64,000 nt of DNA from Pseudarthrobacter siccitolerans (GCF_001046895.1 NZ_CAQI01000032.1:1-64000); one strand, 5' to 3'. Counted from the first letter of the stretch, positions 18,253 to 27,114 are shown. Notes: generated by a model from the sequence alone, not told the origin. Made by a program: numbers and translations.

Positions 18253-18879
18253 GTGGCTGCAGGATGGACTCGGAAGTCATTTAGTTCGGGCGGTGTTACT
18301 GAGCACCCCATAGGTGCCAACTTCAAGCGGTTGCTGGCCCGATCCAGCGGGGCGGTGGTCCTCGCTTTGGACGTGAGTGGGTCGATGCAAGGCGACCGGA
18401 TCGTCAAGGCGGTCCAGGGCTGTCAGCGATTCGTCGATGAAGCTGTCGGAGCAGGATACCAAGTGGGTGTGATCCTCTGGCACCACGCCGTCGAAGAAGA
18501 CTCACCCCCACATGCCGATCCAAAGGGTGCCAAGGCTCTGCTCGCGCGCGCGAAAGCGGCTGGCGGAAATAGCGCCGTTCCATTCCTGACGCTTGCGCAC
18601 AGCCAGCTGATGGCGGTGGACGTGGGCGACAAAGTAGTGGCCATCTTCGGAGATGGAGACCTTGGAGACCGGCAGAGTGCCGAAGCGAAGGCGCATCAGC
18701 TCGTAGCCGACAACATTCGCATCCTGACGTGCGGCTTGGGCGATGGGAGCGCTCAAGAGCTCGCTTCCATCTCTACGGAGAGTGTGGCTCCAAGGACTGC
18801 GACGTCAGAAAACCTCGCCGATTCCATCGCTTCAATGGCGCAGGGTCTAACCCGCAGAGGCGTTGAAAAGTGGCCGTAG
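18253..18879 (+). CDS. von Willebrand factor A (VWA) domain protein
   Basis: This 208-residue protein starts at a GTG behind GGAGGAAG. Residues 34-200 form a VWA domain with a full MIDAS metal site, DVSGSMQG (D40, S42, S44), and a later IFGDGDLGD loop. VWA domains bind partners through a bound magnesium ion. There is no signal peptide, so it acts inside the cell. Its leader (residues 11-27, SSGGVTEHPIGANFKRL) closely resembles the leader of the amidotransferase-fold protein two genes downstream, although the domains behind them are unrelated. VWA subunits are common partners of ATPase or GTPase machines in conflict systems. Confidence 0.82.
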   Translation: MAAGWTRKSFSSGGVTEHPIGANFKRLLARSSGAVVLALDVSGSMQGDRIVKAVQGCQRFVDEAVGAGYQVGVILWHHAVEEDSPPHADPKGAKALLARAKAAGGNSAVPFLTLAHSQLMAVDVGDKVVAIFGDGDLGDRQSAEAKAHQLVADNIRILTCGLGDGSAQELASISTESVAPRTATSENLADSIASMAQGLTRRGVEKWP

Positions 18880-18901
18880 GCGCGTGGGAAGGGCTGGAAA
18901 C

Positions 18902-19591
18902 GTGAACGGGTTCTGGGATGGAATGATGGGGCTGCTGAGAAACCTCGGTGGCCCCGTCAGCGATGTAATCGACAAGATCCAAGCCGTCGACCCAACACTG
19001 CGGGCGCTCCTTGCAGGCGCAGCCGCGTTCCTGGAAACGAACGTCATCACAGGCCTTCTGGTTCCCGGCGATACCGTCATGCTCGTCGCATCGGCGGCAG
19101 TGCAAAGCGTCCCTGAGGGCGTCCTGCTCGGCATCCTTGTGTCCGTCGGTGCGTTCCTCGGTGAAGTCTCCGGGTACTGGCTGGGCCGCTGGGCCGGCCC
19201 AGCATTCCGGCGTGGCCGTTGGTTGCGCCGGCCAGTGGGGGAACATCGGATCGGGTCTGTGGGACGCATGGTGGAACGCTGGGGGGGCCCTTCGATCCTG
19301 ATGTCGAGATTCATCCCCGTCCTGCGCACGGTCACCCCCTTCGTGGTTGGGGTCAATGGCTTTCCCTTCCGCCGCTTCGTGGCGTGGTCCGCCCCGTCGT
19401 GCCTCCTTTGGTCCGTCATCTACATCACAACCTACTCCCTGGCAAGCTCCTCACTGCGGCAAGGCGACGGCGTCGTCGGGGTATTCCTGACCCTTCTCGG
19501 TGCCTGCCTGTTTGCTGGCGCAGTCCTTGCACAGTTCTTTATTGAACGCAGCCACAAAGGGCAGGCAGCAATCACCCGGGACGTCGCATGA
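18902..19591 (+). CDS. DedA-family (SNARE-associated/VTT) membrane protein
   Basis: This protein of about 229 residues has the DedA pattern: an entry segment FLETNVITGLLVPGDTV, several membrane helices and the basic-proline signature SRFIPVLRTVTPFVVG. DedA proteins flip or traffic phospholipids and undecaprenyl phosphate and support envelope homeostasis. I chose the GTG at 18902 because GGAAGGGC precedes it; a TTG at 18863 would overlap the VWA gene. It lies inside the Hsp70/GTPase array and its stop overlaps the next start by 4 bp (ATGA), so it is probably expressed with it. It may be a target or effector at the membrane, or a passenger. Confidence 0.82.
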   Translation: MNGFWDGMMGLLRNLGGPVSDVIDKIQAVDPTLRALLAGAAAFLETNVITGLLVPGDTVMLVASAAVQSVPEGVLLGILVSVGAFLGEVSGYWLGRWAGPAFRRGRWLRRPVGEHRIGSVGRMVERWGGPSILMSRFIPVLRTVTPFVVGVNGFPFRRFVAWSAPSCLLWSVIYITTYSLASSSLRQGDGVVGVFLTLLGACLFAGAVLAQFFIERSHKGQAAITRDVA

Positions 19592-20298
19592 GTCGATGGC
19601 GGCGCCGCAAAATGCTCTCAGCGGGGATCACGGAATATCCGCATGGCCCACACCTTTCACGGCTCGGACAGCAGAAGGTGTTGGTTACCCGTCCAGGAAA
19701 CGACAACATTGGCGACATCCTTTCCGGTTTGGGTATCGAATTCGAAGCGTTCCAAGGTTCTTTCGATTGTTCCCTGCTCTTTGTGAACTGCCGGACGCCG
19801 GATGACGTAGACGCCCTGCAGTTGGCCGAATTTGTTAACAGTGGAGGGTGCGTGTATGCGTCAGATCACGCCGACCGTCTGATAGATCAGGCCTTTCCCG
19901 GCCTCTTCGACTTTGGCGGCCACTTGGGCAATTCGGGCCGGGTGACCGCGGATGTCACCGACCCAGAGCTTAGGGACGTATTGGGAAGCCGCATCGAAGT
20001 TGAGTTCGATATGGGCGCTTGGGCTGTTCTGCAAGGAGGGAAGGTGGAGCCGCTTCTCACGTCGAGCGTAGACAGTGTGCACGCCGGGCTACCTCTCATG
20101 GCGTACGCGGAGTACGGCGCGGGCTCGATTTTCTATACGTGCTTTCACAATAAGGCCCAAACGTCGGACAGGGAAAAGCAGCTGCTCCAGCTCCTGGTGG
20201 TCAAGCAATTCAGTACGCAGTCGCATCAATCATTTAAGCAGGCGAGTGCGTCTCTTGGGCTTGCACTTGATGATTTTAGAAACGACCGACGTCGTTAG
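19588..20298 (+). CDS. Glutamine-amidotransferase-fold (ThuA/GATase1-like) protein
   Basis: This 236-residue protein has a Rossmann-like layout of the class I amidotransferase/ThuA fold: KVLVTRPGND start, LLFVNCRTPDDVDALQLAEFVNSGG and YASDHADRLI, followed by AEYGAGSIFYTCFHN near the end. That last part (glycine, Phe-Tyr, His) is typical for proteins that test whether a gas or sugar-like ligand region is closed, but no catalytic Cys-His-Glu triad is evident. The first 26 residues carry a short motif (SAGITEYPHGPHLSRL, 11-26) shared with the VWA protein. It is the last gene of the array and converges with the ParB-like gene with a 4 bp overlap of stops. Confidence 0.55.
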   Translation: MSRWRRRKMLSAGITEYPHGPHLSRLGQQKVLVTRPGNDNIGDILSGLGIEFEAFQGSFDCSLLFVNCRTPDDVDALQLAEFVNSGGCVYASDHADRLIDQAFPGLFDFGGHLGNSGRVTADVTDPELRDVLGSRIEVEFDMGAWAVLQGGKVEPLLTSSVDSVHAGLPLMAYAEYGAGSIFYTCFHNKAQTSDREKQLLQLLVVKQFSTQSHQSFKQASASLGLALDDFRNDRRR

Positions 20299-20900
20299 CG
20301 CCGATTGCGGTTCCGGGTAGAGGCTGGTGTGGACAGGATTCCATTGGAGTTCACACGCGACACGCGGGTTGGCGCCTGCCCGGCAGAAGTTCGCGTGCTG
20401 GATCGATCCCGAGCCGCACGTGCAGCCTGGTGCTCAGCATCCAACTCGCGTTGCGCGTAAACCACTCCCTGAGCTGTGGGCTCAAGGGTCTCTTCGAAAG
20501 TGCGGGTGAAGGTATTCAGGGCCCGGTCATCAGCGGCACGGACATGAACCGGCACGTAGGGTAGTCCCAATTCAAGGGCGGCCTCCACTCGGTGCCGGCC
20601 GCGAGTGACGATCAGATCCCTGCCTTCAACGACTTCTGCTTCGAGCCTGTGGTCTATTCCCTCTGGTGCGAAGAGGTGATAATAGGCGTTGCCGATGGCC
20701 TGTGTCTGTGCATCGTGGCTGTGCCTCATTTGGCGAAAGTCGTCGGTTCTCGCGCCGTCCCGGATCTGGTCGTAGACGGCCGGAAGCTGAGCCATAAACG
20801 CCTTCAATTGCTCAAATGTCGCCTTGGGAGAGATCGCTACCGGCTCGCCTTGTTGTAGCCGCTCGGTAGGGACTGCCAAGAATCGCGTACGCCAAACCAA
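20295..20900 (-). CDS. ParB/Srx-like domain protein
   Basis: This 201-residue protein begins at a TTG with GGAGGAG about 7 bp upstream. The segment EVVEGRDLIVTRGRHRVEAALELG followed by YVPVHVRA (split here for length) matches the ParB/sulfiredoxin-like fold, where GRHRxxAA binds CTP or DNA phosphate in the chromosome-partition relatives. The C-terminus is Arg/Ser/Thr-rich and probably disordered. It does not look like the housekeeping ParB, which is longer and paired with ParA. It closes the Hsp70/GTPase array from the opposite strand, as the VirD4-like gene does on the other side. A link to the array is possible but unproven. Confidence 0.55.
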   Translation of the reverse strand: MVWRTRFLAVPTERLQQGEPVAISPKATFEQLKAFMAQLPAVYDQIRDGARTDDFRQMRHSHDAQTQAIGNAYYHLFAPEGIDHRLEAEVVEGRDLIVTRGRHRVEAALELGLPYVPVHVRAADDRALNTFTRTFEETLEPTAQGVVYAQRELDAEHQAARAARDRSSTRTSAGQAPTRVSRVNSNGILSTPASTRNRNRR

Positions 20901-21196
20901 TGGACACTCCTCCGATTGAGACTGGACGCATTGATTCTAAGCCTCGGCAGCCGCATGTTAGGGGGTGCCGGGACATAAGGGTCCTCTCGGGGAGTTGTCC
21001 AGCGGTCTCGGCTCCGTACCGCGACCCTGCGTGCCATTTTGTCCACACCCGCCGCAGTAAGCTGGCTCACAGTTGCAATTCGTCTCCCGGCAACGCCCGA
21101 ATCGAGCAGCTTCTCCACGATTCCTCCAGATGCTGGATACGAAACAAGCTGCGGGCAGATACTGGGAAGGAATAGTGGCAACAGAAGGACGGAACA

Positions 21197-22417
21197 ATGA
21201 CGATCTCCGCAGACCACACCGCACGCGAGCACGCTGGCCCGGTGCCGGCAGAGGATGCCCTCGCCGAGGCTGCCAAGAAGTTCGGCATCACGGCCGAGGA
21301 CTACATGCTGCCCGCCCGGCACCAGATCGAGATGGTGGACCCGGAGGGCCGGCTCAAGCCCGAAGGTGAGCAGGGCACCGAACCCGGCCACGAGTACCCC
21401 CTGCCCGGCGATGAGGAACTGCTGGCAGCGTACGAGCAGCTCGTCGTCGGCCGCCGCGTCAATGACCAGAACTCGGCACTGGTCCGGCAGGGCCGCATGG
21501 CCGTGTACCCGTCCAGCCACGGCCAGGAAGCCTGCCAGGTGGCGGCCGCCCTGTGCCTGTCCGAGGGCGACTGGATGTTCCCCACCTACCGTGACGCCGT
21601 GGCCGTGATGACCCGCGGCGTAGACCCCGTGCAGGTGATGACCATCTTCCGCGGCGACTGGCACGGCGGGTTCGATCCCCTCGAGCACAAGGTGGGCATC
21701 CAGTGCACGCCGCTGACCACCCAGCTGCTGCACGCCGTGGGGGTGGCCCACGCCGCCAAGCTCCGCGGCGAGGACACCGTGGTGCTGGCCATGTGCGGCG
21801 ACGGCGCCACCAGTGAAGGCGACTTCCACGAGGCCCTGAACTTCGCCGCCGTCTTCCACCTGCCCGTCATCTTCTTCGTCCAGAACAACAAGTACGCCAT
21901 CTCGGTGCCGCTGGCACACCAGTCCGTGGCGCCGTCGCTCGCGCACAAGGCCGTGGGCTACGGCATGGCCGGCGAACGCGTGGACGGCAACGACGTTGTC
22001 GCGCTCCTCGCTGTCCTGGACCGGGCCGTTAAGCTCGCTCGGGAAGGCTCCGGGCCGCTGCTGGTGGAGGCCAACACGTACCGCATGCAGGCGCACACGA
22101 ATGCCGACGACGACACCCGCTACCGGGAGAGCGCTGAAGTTGCCGAGTGGCGGGCGAAGGACCCGGTGAACCGGATGCGCGCCTACCTGAGGGACCGCGG
22201 CCTGCTGGACGATTCCGTGGAGTCGCGGATTGCCGCACACGCCGAAGCAGTGGCCAGCCAGCTGCGCGAGGGCCTCAGCGAGGACGTGCCGGTGGATCCG
22301 CAGGAGCTGTTCCGCCACGTCTTCGCCAAGACCACACCACAGTTGCAGGAACAGTCCGCCCTGCTCGCCGACGAACTCGCCCGCGACGCAGCATCTACCG
22401 AGGAGGCCGGCAAATGA
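21197..22417 (+). CDS. bkdA: Branched-chain alpha-keto acid dehydrogenase E1, alpha subunit
   Basis: This 406-residue protein is the thiamine-diphosphate-binding E1 alpha subunit. The cofactor motif GDGATSEGDFHEALNF runs to VQNNKYAIS, with the expected GDG-x(n)-NN spacing. SSHGQEACQVAA and MFPTYRDA are family signatures. E1 decarboxylates keto acids of valine, leucine and isoleucine (or pyruvate in close relatives) and passes the acyl group to E2 lipoyl lysine. The ATG follows GAAGGACGGAACA. The stop overlaps the E1 beta start by 4 bp. Keto-acid range cannot be settled from sequence, so a pyruvate-type complex remains possible. Confidence 0.9.
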   Translation: MTISADHTAREHAGPVPAEDALAEAAKKFGITAEDYMLPARHQIEMVDPEGRLKPEGEQGTEPGHEYPLPGDEELLAAYEQLVVGRRVNDQNSALVRQGRMAVYPSSHGQEACQVAAALCLSEGDWMFPTYRDAVAVMTRGVDPVQVMTIFRGDWHGGFDPLEHKVGIQCTPLTTQLLHAVGVAHAAKLRGEDTVVLAMCGDGATSEGDFHEALNFAAVFHLPVIFFVQNNKYAISVPLAHQSVAPSLAHKAVGYGMAGERVDGNDVVALLAVLDRAVKLAREGSGPLLVEANTYRMQAHTNADDDTRYRESAEVAEWRAKDPVNRMRAYLRDRGLLDDSVESRIAAHAEAVASQLREGLSEDVPVDPQELFRHVFAKTTPQLQEQSALLADELARDAASTEEAGK

Positions 22418-23526
22418 GCCCCACCATCACCACCTCATCCGAGGCCAACGGCAACGTTTCCGCCGCCACTGCCCGGGCAGCCGCCTCCGCCGCTGCCTCT
22501 GCCGAGGCCGCCGGCCCGCAGCCGGTCACCATGGCCAAGGCGTTGAACACCGCTTTGGTTGACGCCATGCACGCTGACTCCTCTGTTCTGGTGTTCGGCG
22601 AGGACGTGGGGACGCTGGGCGGGGTGTTCCGGATTACCGACGGGCTGACCGCCACGTTCGGGGAGCAGCGCTGCTTCGACACCCCGCTGGCCGAGTCCGG
22701 CATTGTGGGCATGGCCGTGGGCATGGCCATCAACGGGATGCGCCCGGTGGTGGAGATGCAGTTCGACGCGTTCGCCTACCCGGCGTTCGAGCAGATCGTC
22801 AGCCACGTGGCCAAGATGCACAACCGGACCCGCGGCGCGGTGAAGCTGCCCATGGTGATCCGGGTGCCGTACGGCGGCGGCATCGGGGGAGTGGAGCACC
22901 ACTGCGATTCCTCCGAGTCCTACTACGCCCACACCGCCGGCCTGAAGGTGTACACCCCGGCCACCGTGGCGGACGGGTACCGGATGCTCCGCGAGGCGAT
23001 CGACTCGGACGATCCCGTGGTGTTTATGGAGCCGAAGAAGCTGTACTGGTCCAAGGACCTGGTGGATTTGCCTTCGTTGAAGTCCTCTTACCTGGAAGGC
23101 ACGACGGCGGGCCTTGCCACTGAGGGGCGTGCCGCCGTCGCGCGTCCCGGCACTGACGCGACACTGATCGCGTACGGTCCGTCCGTGCCCACCGCGCTCG
23201 CCGCCGCCGAGGCTGCTGCGTTGGAGGGGCGCTCGCTGGAAGTGATTGACGTGCGGACGATTGTGCCGTTCGACGACGAGACGGTGTGCGAGTCGGTGCG
23301 GAAGACCGGCCGGGCCGTGGTGATCGCCGAGGCGCACGGCTTCGCGTCCGTGTCCTCCGAGATTGTGGCCCGGGTGCAGGAGCGCTGCTTCCATTACCTG
23401 GCCGCCCCCATCCGCCGCGTCACCGGGTTCGACATCCCGTACCCGGCGCCCAAGCTTGAGAAGTACTACCTGCCCGGCGTGGACCGCATCCTCGACGCCG
23501 TCGACGACCTGCAGTGGGAGAACTGA
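22414..23526 (+). CDS. bkdB: Branched-chain alpha-keto acid dehydrogenase E1, beta subunit
   Basis: The ATG at 22414 overlaps the E1 alpha stop (ATGA) and follows GAGGAGGCC; the product is 370 residues. The first 30 residues are an Ala/Ser/Thr tail. The transketolase-like domain follows, with [53 protein letters not shown] and EPKKLYW, and the C-terminal domain ends in [17 protein letters not shown]. It forms the alpha2-beta2 E1 heterotetramer with its neighbour. Confidence 0.92.
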   Translation: MSPTITTSSEANGNVSAATARAAASAAASAEAAGPQPVTMAKALNTALVDAMHADSSVLVFGEDVGTLGGVFRITDGLTATFGEQRCFDTPLAESGIVGMAVGMAINGMRPVVEMQFDAFAYPAFEQIVSHVAKMHNRTRGAVKLPMVIRVPYGGGIGGVEHHCDSSESYYAHTAGLKVYTPATVADGYRMLREAIDSDDPVVFMEPKKLYWSKDLVDLPSLKSSYLEGTTAGLATEGRAAVARPGTDATLIAYGPSVPTALAAAEAAALEGRSLEVIDVRTIVPFDDETVCESVRKTGRAVVIAEAHGFASVSSEIVARVQERCFHYLAAPIRRVTGFDIPYPAPKLEKYYLPGVDRILDAVDDLQWEN

Positions 23527-23528
23527 TT

Positions 23529-25055
23529 ATGAGTGAAGCGCGCGTGTTTTTGTTGCCCGACCTGGGCGAGGGGCTGACCGAGGCGGAGCTGGTGTCCTGG
23601 CACGTTTCGGTGGGGGACACGATTGCCGTGGACCAGCCGATCGCCGAGGTGGAGACCGCGAAGTCCACAGTTGAGGTGCCTTCGCCGTATGCCGGGATTG
23701 TGGCGGAGCTGCACGGGCAGCCGGGGGAGACCCTGGACGTGGGGAAGCCGCTGATCTCGGTGACGCCATTTTCTACGGGTATCGCCACGGATGATGCCGC
23801 CCCCGCCCCTTCGCCGGACGGCAATGCTGCAAGCAGCATGCCGTCCGGCTCCGACAGGCCCGATGCCACTCCCGGGGCGGCATCATCCGCGTCGGCGGTC
23901 GCTGAGGCGGCAGCTGAGACCTACCGGGAAGAAGAAAAGGCCGGGTCCGGGAATGTGTTGATCGGGTACGGAACTCCAGGTGGGCATGGCGTTGCCCGCA
24001 GGACCCGCGCTCGCAAGTCACCTGTTGCGGTGGCTGAGCCCGTTTCCACGGCAACCGAAACCAAGGACCTCGACGACCTCTCCATCCTGCGCACCCGCGT
24101 CCCCGGCAGGCTCGGTGCAGTGATCTCCCCGCTGGTCCGTCGTATGGCCCGGGAGCACGGCGTCGACCTCGGAGAGCTTCCCGGCTCCGGCGAGGGTGGG
24201 CTCATCATGCGCAAAGACGTTGAAAAGGCGATCAGTGCGCCGGCGGTTGAACCTGTCGAAACCAAGCCGAGCCCGGTGGTTGAGCCTGTCGAAACCAAAC
24301 CGGCCCGGACCATGCCCATCGAAACCCAGGGCACTGACGCCCGCACCGGCCTCGCCATCTCTTCCCGCACACCTGTGAAGGGAGTACGCAAGGCCGTTGC
24401 GGCGAACATGACGCGCAGTCGCTCGGAGATCCCCGAGGCGACTGTCTGGGTGGATGTCGACGCCACTGCGCTCGTTGAGCTCCGCAAGGAACTCAAAGCC
24501 GGCAGTTCGGATGTTCCGGGCCTGCTCGCGTTCATCGCCCGCTTTGTCACGGCCGGGCTGAAAAGGCACCCGGAGCTGAACACTCGGATCGAGACCGCGT
24601 CCGACGGGTCGCAGGAGATCGTCTCGTTCGAGGGGATCAACCTCGGCTTCGCCGCCCAGACCGACCGCGGGTTGGTAGTGCCGTCGGTACGCGCGGCCGA
24701 GAAGCTCAGCGCTCGCGAGCTGGACGCGGAGATCCGCCGGCTGACCGACGTCGCACGCCAGGGCAAGGCCACGCCCACGGAGCTGGGCAGCGGCACGTTC
24801 ACGCTCAACAACTACGGAGTGTTCGGCGTGGACGGCTCAGCGGCGATCATCAACCACCCGGAAGTGGCCATCCTCGGCGTCGGCCGCATCATCGACAAGC
24901 CGTGGGTGGTGAACGGCGAGCTGGCAGTCCGCAAGGTCACCGAGGTAACCCTCACCTTCGACCACCGCGTCTGCGACGGCGGCACCGCGGCAGGCTTCCT
25001 CCGCTTCGTAGCCGACGCCATCGAAAACCCAACCAACCTCCTCGCGGACCTCTAA
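23529..25055 (+). CDS. bkdC: Dihydrolipoamide acyltransferase E2 component
   Basis: This 508-residue E2 protein has one N-terminal lipoyl domain (lipoylated lysine in [13 protein letters not shown]), a long Ala/Pro linker, an E3/E1-binding domain ([16 protein letters not shown]) and the catalytic core ending in the active-site [12 protein letters not shown], where the His and Asp are present. The ATG at 23529 sits 2 bp after the E1 beta stop. The second linker contains the protein repeat VEPVETKP twice, encoded by two copies of a 19 bp element (24245-24263 and 24278-24296) that looks like a dispersed genomic repeat. The E3 (lipoamide dehydrogenase) gene is not in the window. Confidence 0.92.
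   Translation: MSEARVFLLPDLGEGLTEAELVSWHVSVGDTIAVDQPIAEVETAKSTVEVPSPYAGIVAELHGQPGETLDVGKPLISVTPFSTGIATDDAAPAPSPDGNAASSMPSGSDRPDATPGAASSASAVAEAAAETYREEEKAGSGNVLIGYGTPGGHGVARRTRARKSPVAVAEPVSTATETKDLDDLSILRTRVPGRLGAVISPLVRRMAREHGVDLGELPGSGEGGLIMRKDVEKAISAPAVEPVETKPSPVVEPVETKPARTMPIETQGTDARTGLAISSRTPVKGVRKAVAANMTRSRSEIPEATVWVDVDATALVELRKELKAGSSDVPGLLAFIARFVTAGLKRHPELNTRIETASDGSQEIVSFEGINLGFAAQTDRGLVVPSVRAAEKLSARELDAEIRRLTDVARQGKATPTELGSGTFTLNNYGVFGVDGSAAIINHPEVAILGVGRIIDKPWVVNGELAVRKVTEVTLTFDHRVCDGGTAAGFLRFVADAIENPTNLLADL
24245..24296 (+). repeat. Two copies of a dispersed 19 bp repeat inside the E2 linker
   Basis: GGTTGAACCTGTCGAAACC at 24245-24263 and GGTTGAGCCTGTCGAAACC at 24278-24296 differ at one base and lie 33 bp apart. 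A near copy on the other strand (17 of 19 bases) occurs in a gene-free gap at 38971-38989, so this is not only a protein-level repeat. Confidence 0.65.
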
Positions 25056-25076
25056 CCCCAGCACCCACCCCCACCG

Positions 25077-25172
25077 ACGCTCTCTCACTTAATGTCGGTT
25101 TTATCCAAACGCTCGCTCACTCGATGTCGGGTTAACTCAATCGCTCTCTCACTCGGTGTCGCCTTCGGGACT
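25077..25172 (+). repeat. Three degenerate 32 bp tandem repeats after the E2 gene
   Basis: Units at 25077-25108, 25109-25140 and 25141-25172 share the core CGCTCnCTCACTnnnTGTCG. The last unit has diverged at its end. They start 21 bp after the E2 stop and lie in the gene-free gap 25056-25461. Confidence 0.6.
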
Positions 25173-25210
25173 GGGCGCTGACGTTTTCGACGCGCATAAT
25201 CTTTGCCGCT

Positions 25211-25262
25211 ACGCAAAAGGGATGACGCTACCCAAATATGGGTAGCGTCATCCCTTTTGCGT
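25211..25262. repeat. 52 bp perfect inverted repeat
   Basis: Two 23 bp arms (25211-25233 and 25240-25262) are exactly complementary around a 6-base AAATAT loop. The hairpin ends in an A/T-rich CAAAAG/CTTTTG clamp. It would be a strong bidirectional transcription stop after the E2 gene, or a miniature mobile-element remnant. Confidence 0.7.
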
Positions 25263-25340
25263 GTCGTGAGGAAGGCTTCCACCTTGGCCAGCTTGGCCAG
25301 GGAACCCGGCGCGGTGGGAGCCCGGGCTCAGCCACCGCCC

Positions 25341-25391
25341 GAAGGTGAGGCGTCCAACGGCGGCGCGTGCCGCCGTCGTACGCCTTCCTTC
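25341..25391. repeat. Dispersed palindromic repeat, copy 1
   Basis: Imperfect arms GAAGGTGAGGCGTCCAACGG... and its partner enclose GCGT. The right arm carries the core GCCGCCGTCGTACGC found at 33260-33290, 43997-44032, 58791-58806 and, more loosely, 59058-59081. Confidence 0.6.
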
Positions 25392-25461
25392 GGGGCAGTA
25401 ACACCGCAGTAACGGTGTGTGTGAGCAAATGCGAAATGCCTACCAGGCATGAGGAGCAACA

Positions 25462-26457
25462 GTGAACTCCGGGAGGGTTCCGGGACGCCGGCCGGACGCA
25501 CAGCGCAGCCGTCGATCGACCGTGCCGGCAGCCGCCTGGTCCGGCACAGTCCGTCGCGGTCCCGCCCGGCGGAAGGGCCCTCCAGCCGCGCGTACTGGCA
25601 CGGATCTCAGCCACTCGATAGTGCAGTGGTTTGCCATCATTGCGCCCTTGACCACAATTGCCACGGCCCTGGCATTCTGGTTCGGCTGGACCATGACTGC
25701 CACCCGGACCGCCTATTTCGGCATTGACCAGAGCATCCTCGAATATTCCACCGTGGACTATCTGCTGCGAAGCGCCGACGCGATCATCGTGCCCGCAATA
25801 TCCGTCCTTCTCATCAGCGTTATCTGCATTGGAATACACGCCTTTACCGCCAACATCATCGGCCGGCCAGGGGTACACCGGTACGCCTTCTTCGGCGCGT
25901 GGATGATCCTCGCCGCAGGCCTTCTTGTCACCGCGCTTGGCGTGTGGGTGATCTTCGAGGAACCTCCCTTCAGAACCCCGTTCCTCTTCGAACCGGCGGC
26001 CCTGGGCAGCGGCGTTGCGGTCAGCGCCTACGCCTTTTGGGTCCTTCGGAGACTGGCCACCTCAACAGGGCACACGCTCAGGTATCTACCCATGTGGGAA
26101 AAACTCGGCTACGTGTGCACCGTGCTGCTGGTGGTGCTGGCACTTTTCTGGGCCTGCTCGCTGTACGCCGGGGCCCTGGGTACAGGCAGATCCCGGGAAT
26201 ACGCGCGCGAGCTGGCCAAGCGTCCCTCCGTGGTTGTTTACAGCGTCCAGTCGCTGGCGCTGGCCGGCCCGGTCCGGGAGGAGAGGATACCGGACCCGGA
26301 AGCGAAGTACCACTTCAAATACACGGGACTGAAGTTTGTCACCAGGAGCGCCGATAAGTTCTTTCTTCTGCCGGAAGGCTGGCGGCGCGACAACGGCGTG
26401 GCCATCATTCTGGAAGACAATCCGGAATACCGGGTGGAATTCATTCCGGGAGGCTGA
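25462..26457 (+). CDS. Hypothetical membrane protein with extracytoplasmic tail
   Basis: This 331-residue protein starts at a GTG with GAGGAGCAACA in front. A ~50-residue Arg/Pro-rich cytoplasmic leader precedes hydrophobic helices at about 55-80, 105-130, 140-165, 175-195 and 212-235. The last ~90 residues are soluble (AKRPSVVVYSVQSLALAGP) and probably outside the cell or in the cytosol next to the membrane. I do not recognise the family. It overlaps functionally with the lipoprotein gene that starts 3 bp after its stop, suggesting a two-gene membrane unit at the head of the hydrolase island. Confidence 0.7.
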   Translation: MNSGRVPGRRPDAQRSRRSTVPAAAWSGTVRRGPARRKGPPAARTGTDLSHSIVQWFAIIAPLTTIATALAFWFGWTMTATRTAYFGIDQSILEYSTVDYLLRSADAIIVPAISVLLISVICIGIHAFTANIIGRPGVHRYAFFGAWMILAAGLLVTALGVWVIFEEPPFRTPFLFEPAALGSGVAVSAYAFWVLRRLATSTGHTLRYLPMWEKLGYVCTVLLVVLALFWACSLYAGALGTGRSREYARELAKRPSVVVYSVQSLALAGPVREERIPDPEAKYHFKYTGLKFVTRSADKFFLLPEGWRRDNGVAIILEDNPEYRVEFIPGG

Positions 26458-26460
26458 AAG

Positions 26461-27114
26461 TTGAAACATCTGACAATGGGAAAATTTGCGGCACTCGTTC
26501 TTGCCGCGGGAATCCTGCCAGCCTGCACCGGTCCCGGGGGAGCGGGGGACACCAGGACCGAGGACTCGCAGCCGGTGGTTGAAAACAGGGTGCGGATCGG
26601 CGAGGACAACTGGGTAGTGCAGGCCGCCCATACCAGCCCCATCGCCGAAGCCGGCACGATGGAGTCGATAGAAATCACCAACGGCACGGATTCCGACGTG
26701 AGCGTGCCCGATGCCGGAATCAACAATGTGGCGTTCCGCGTCATTTTCAACGGCTGCACTGGAATCCTGAAGCCTGGTGAAAAATGCCTGGTGCGCGGAG
26801 AATGGACCGCCACAAAGGTGCGGGAGGCAAACCTGGAGGTATCCGTCGCTGAACCGGACGCGAAGGAAGGGTCAGTGCGCAAGGGCATTTCGGTCCCGCT
26901 CACTGCGGCGGCGGGAGCGGCCCCCAACGCAACCTTGCCACCCACTACAGGTTCCATGTCCCAGCCCGCGCCGTCGCCGTCGACCACCTCACCGTCAGCA
27001 TCGACGTCGGGAAGTACAGGGACCGCGACGACGGGGCCTGCGACCACCAAGCCTGCAACGCCGACTCCTGCCGTTGGCGCACCGCTCAGGAAAGTGGTTC
27101 CCACATTGAAGTAA
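26461..27114 (+). CDS. Hypothetical lipoprotein
   Basis: The TTG at 26461 (GGGAGG upstream) opens a 217-residue protein with a signal peptide ending in a lipobox, GILPAC, so the Cys at about residue 22 should carry lipid. A central domain (about 35-155) includes ITNGTDSDVSVPDAGINN and FNGCTGILKPGEKCLV, an immunoglobulin-like beta pattern with two cysteines that could form a disulfide. The last ~60 residues are Thr/Ser/Pro/Ala-rich, as in cell-wall-spanning linkers. An ATG at 26476 is an alternative start. Co-transcribed with the membrane protein before it. Confidence 0.7.
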   Translation: MKHLTMGKFAALVLAAGILPACTGPGGAGDTRTEDSQPVVENRVRIGEDNWVVQAAHTSPIAEAGTMESIEITNGTDSDVSVPDAGINNVAFRVIFNGCTGILKPGEKCLVRGEWTATKVREANLEVSVAEPDAKEGSVRKGISVPLTAAAGAAPNATLPPTTGSMSQPAPSPSTTSPSASTSGSTGTATTGPATTKPATPTPAVGAPLRKVVPTLK

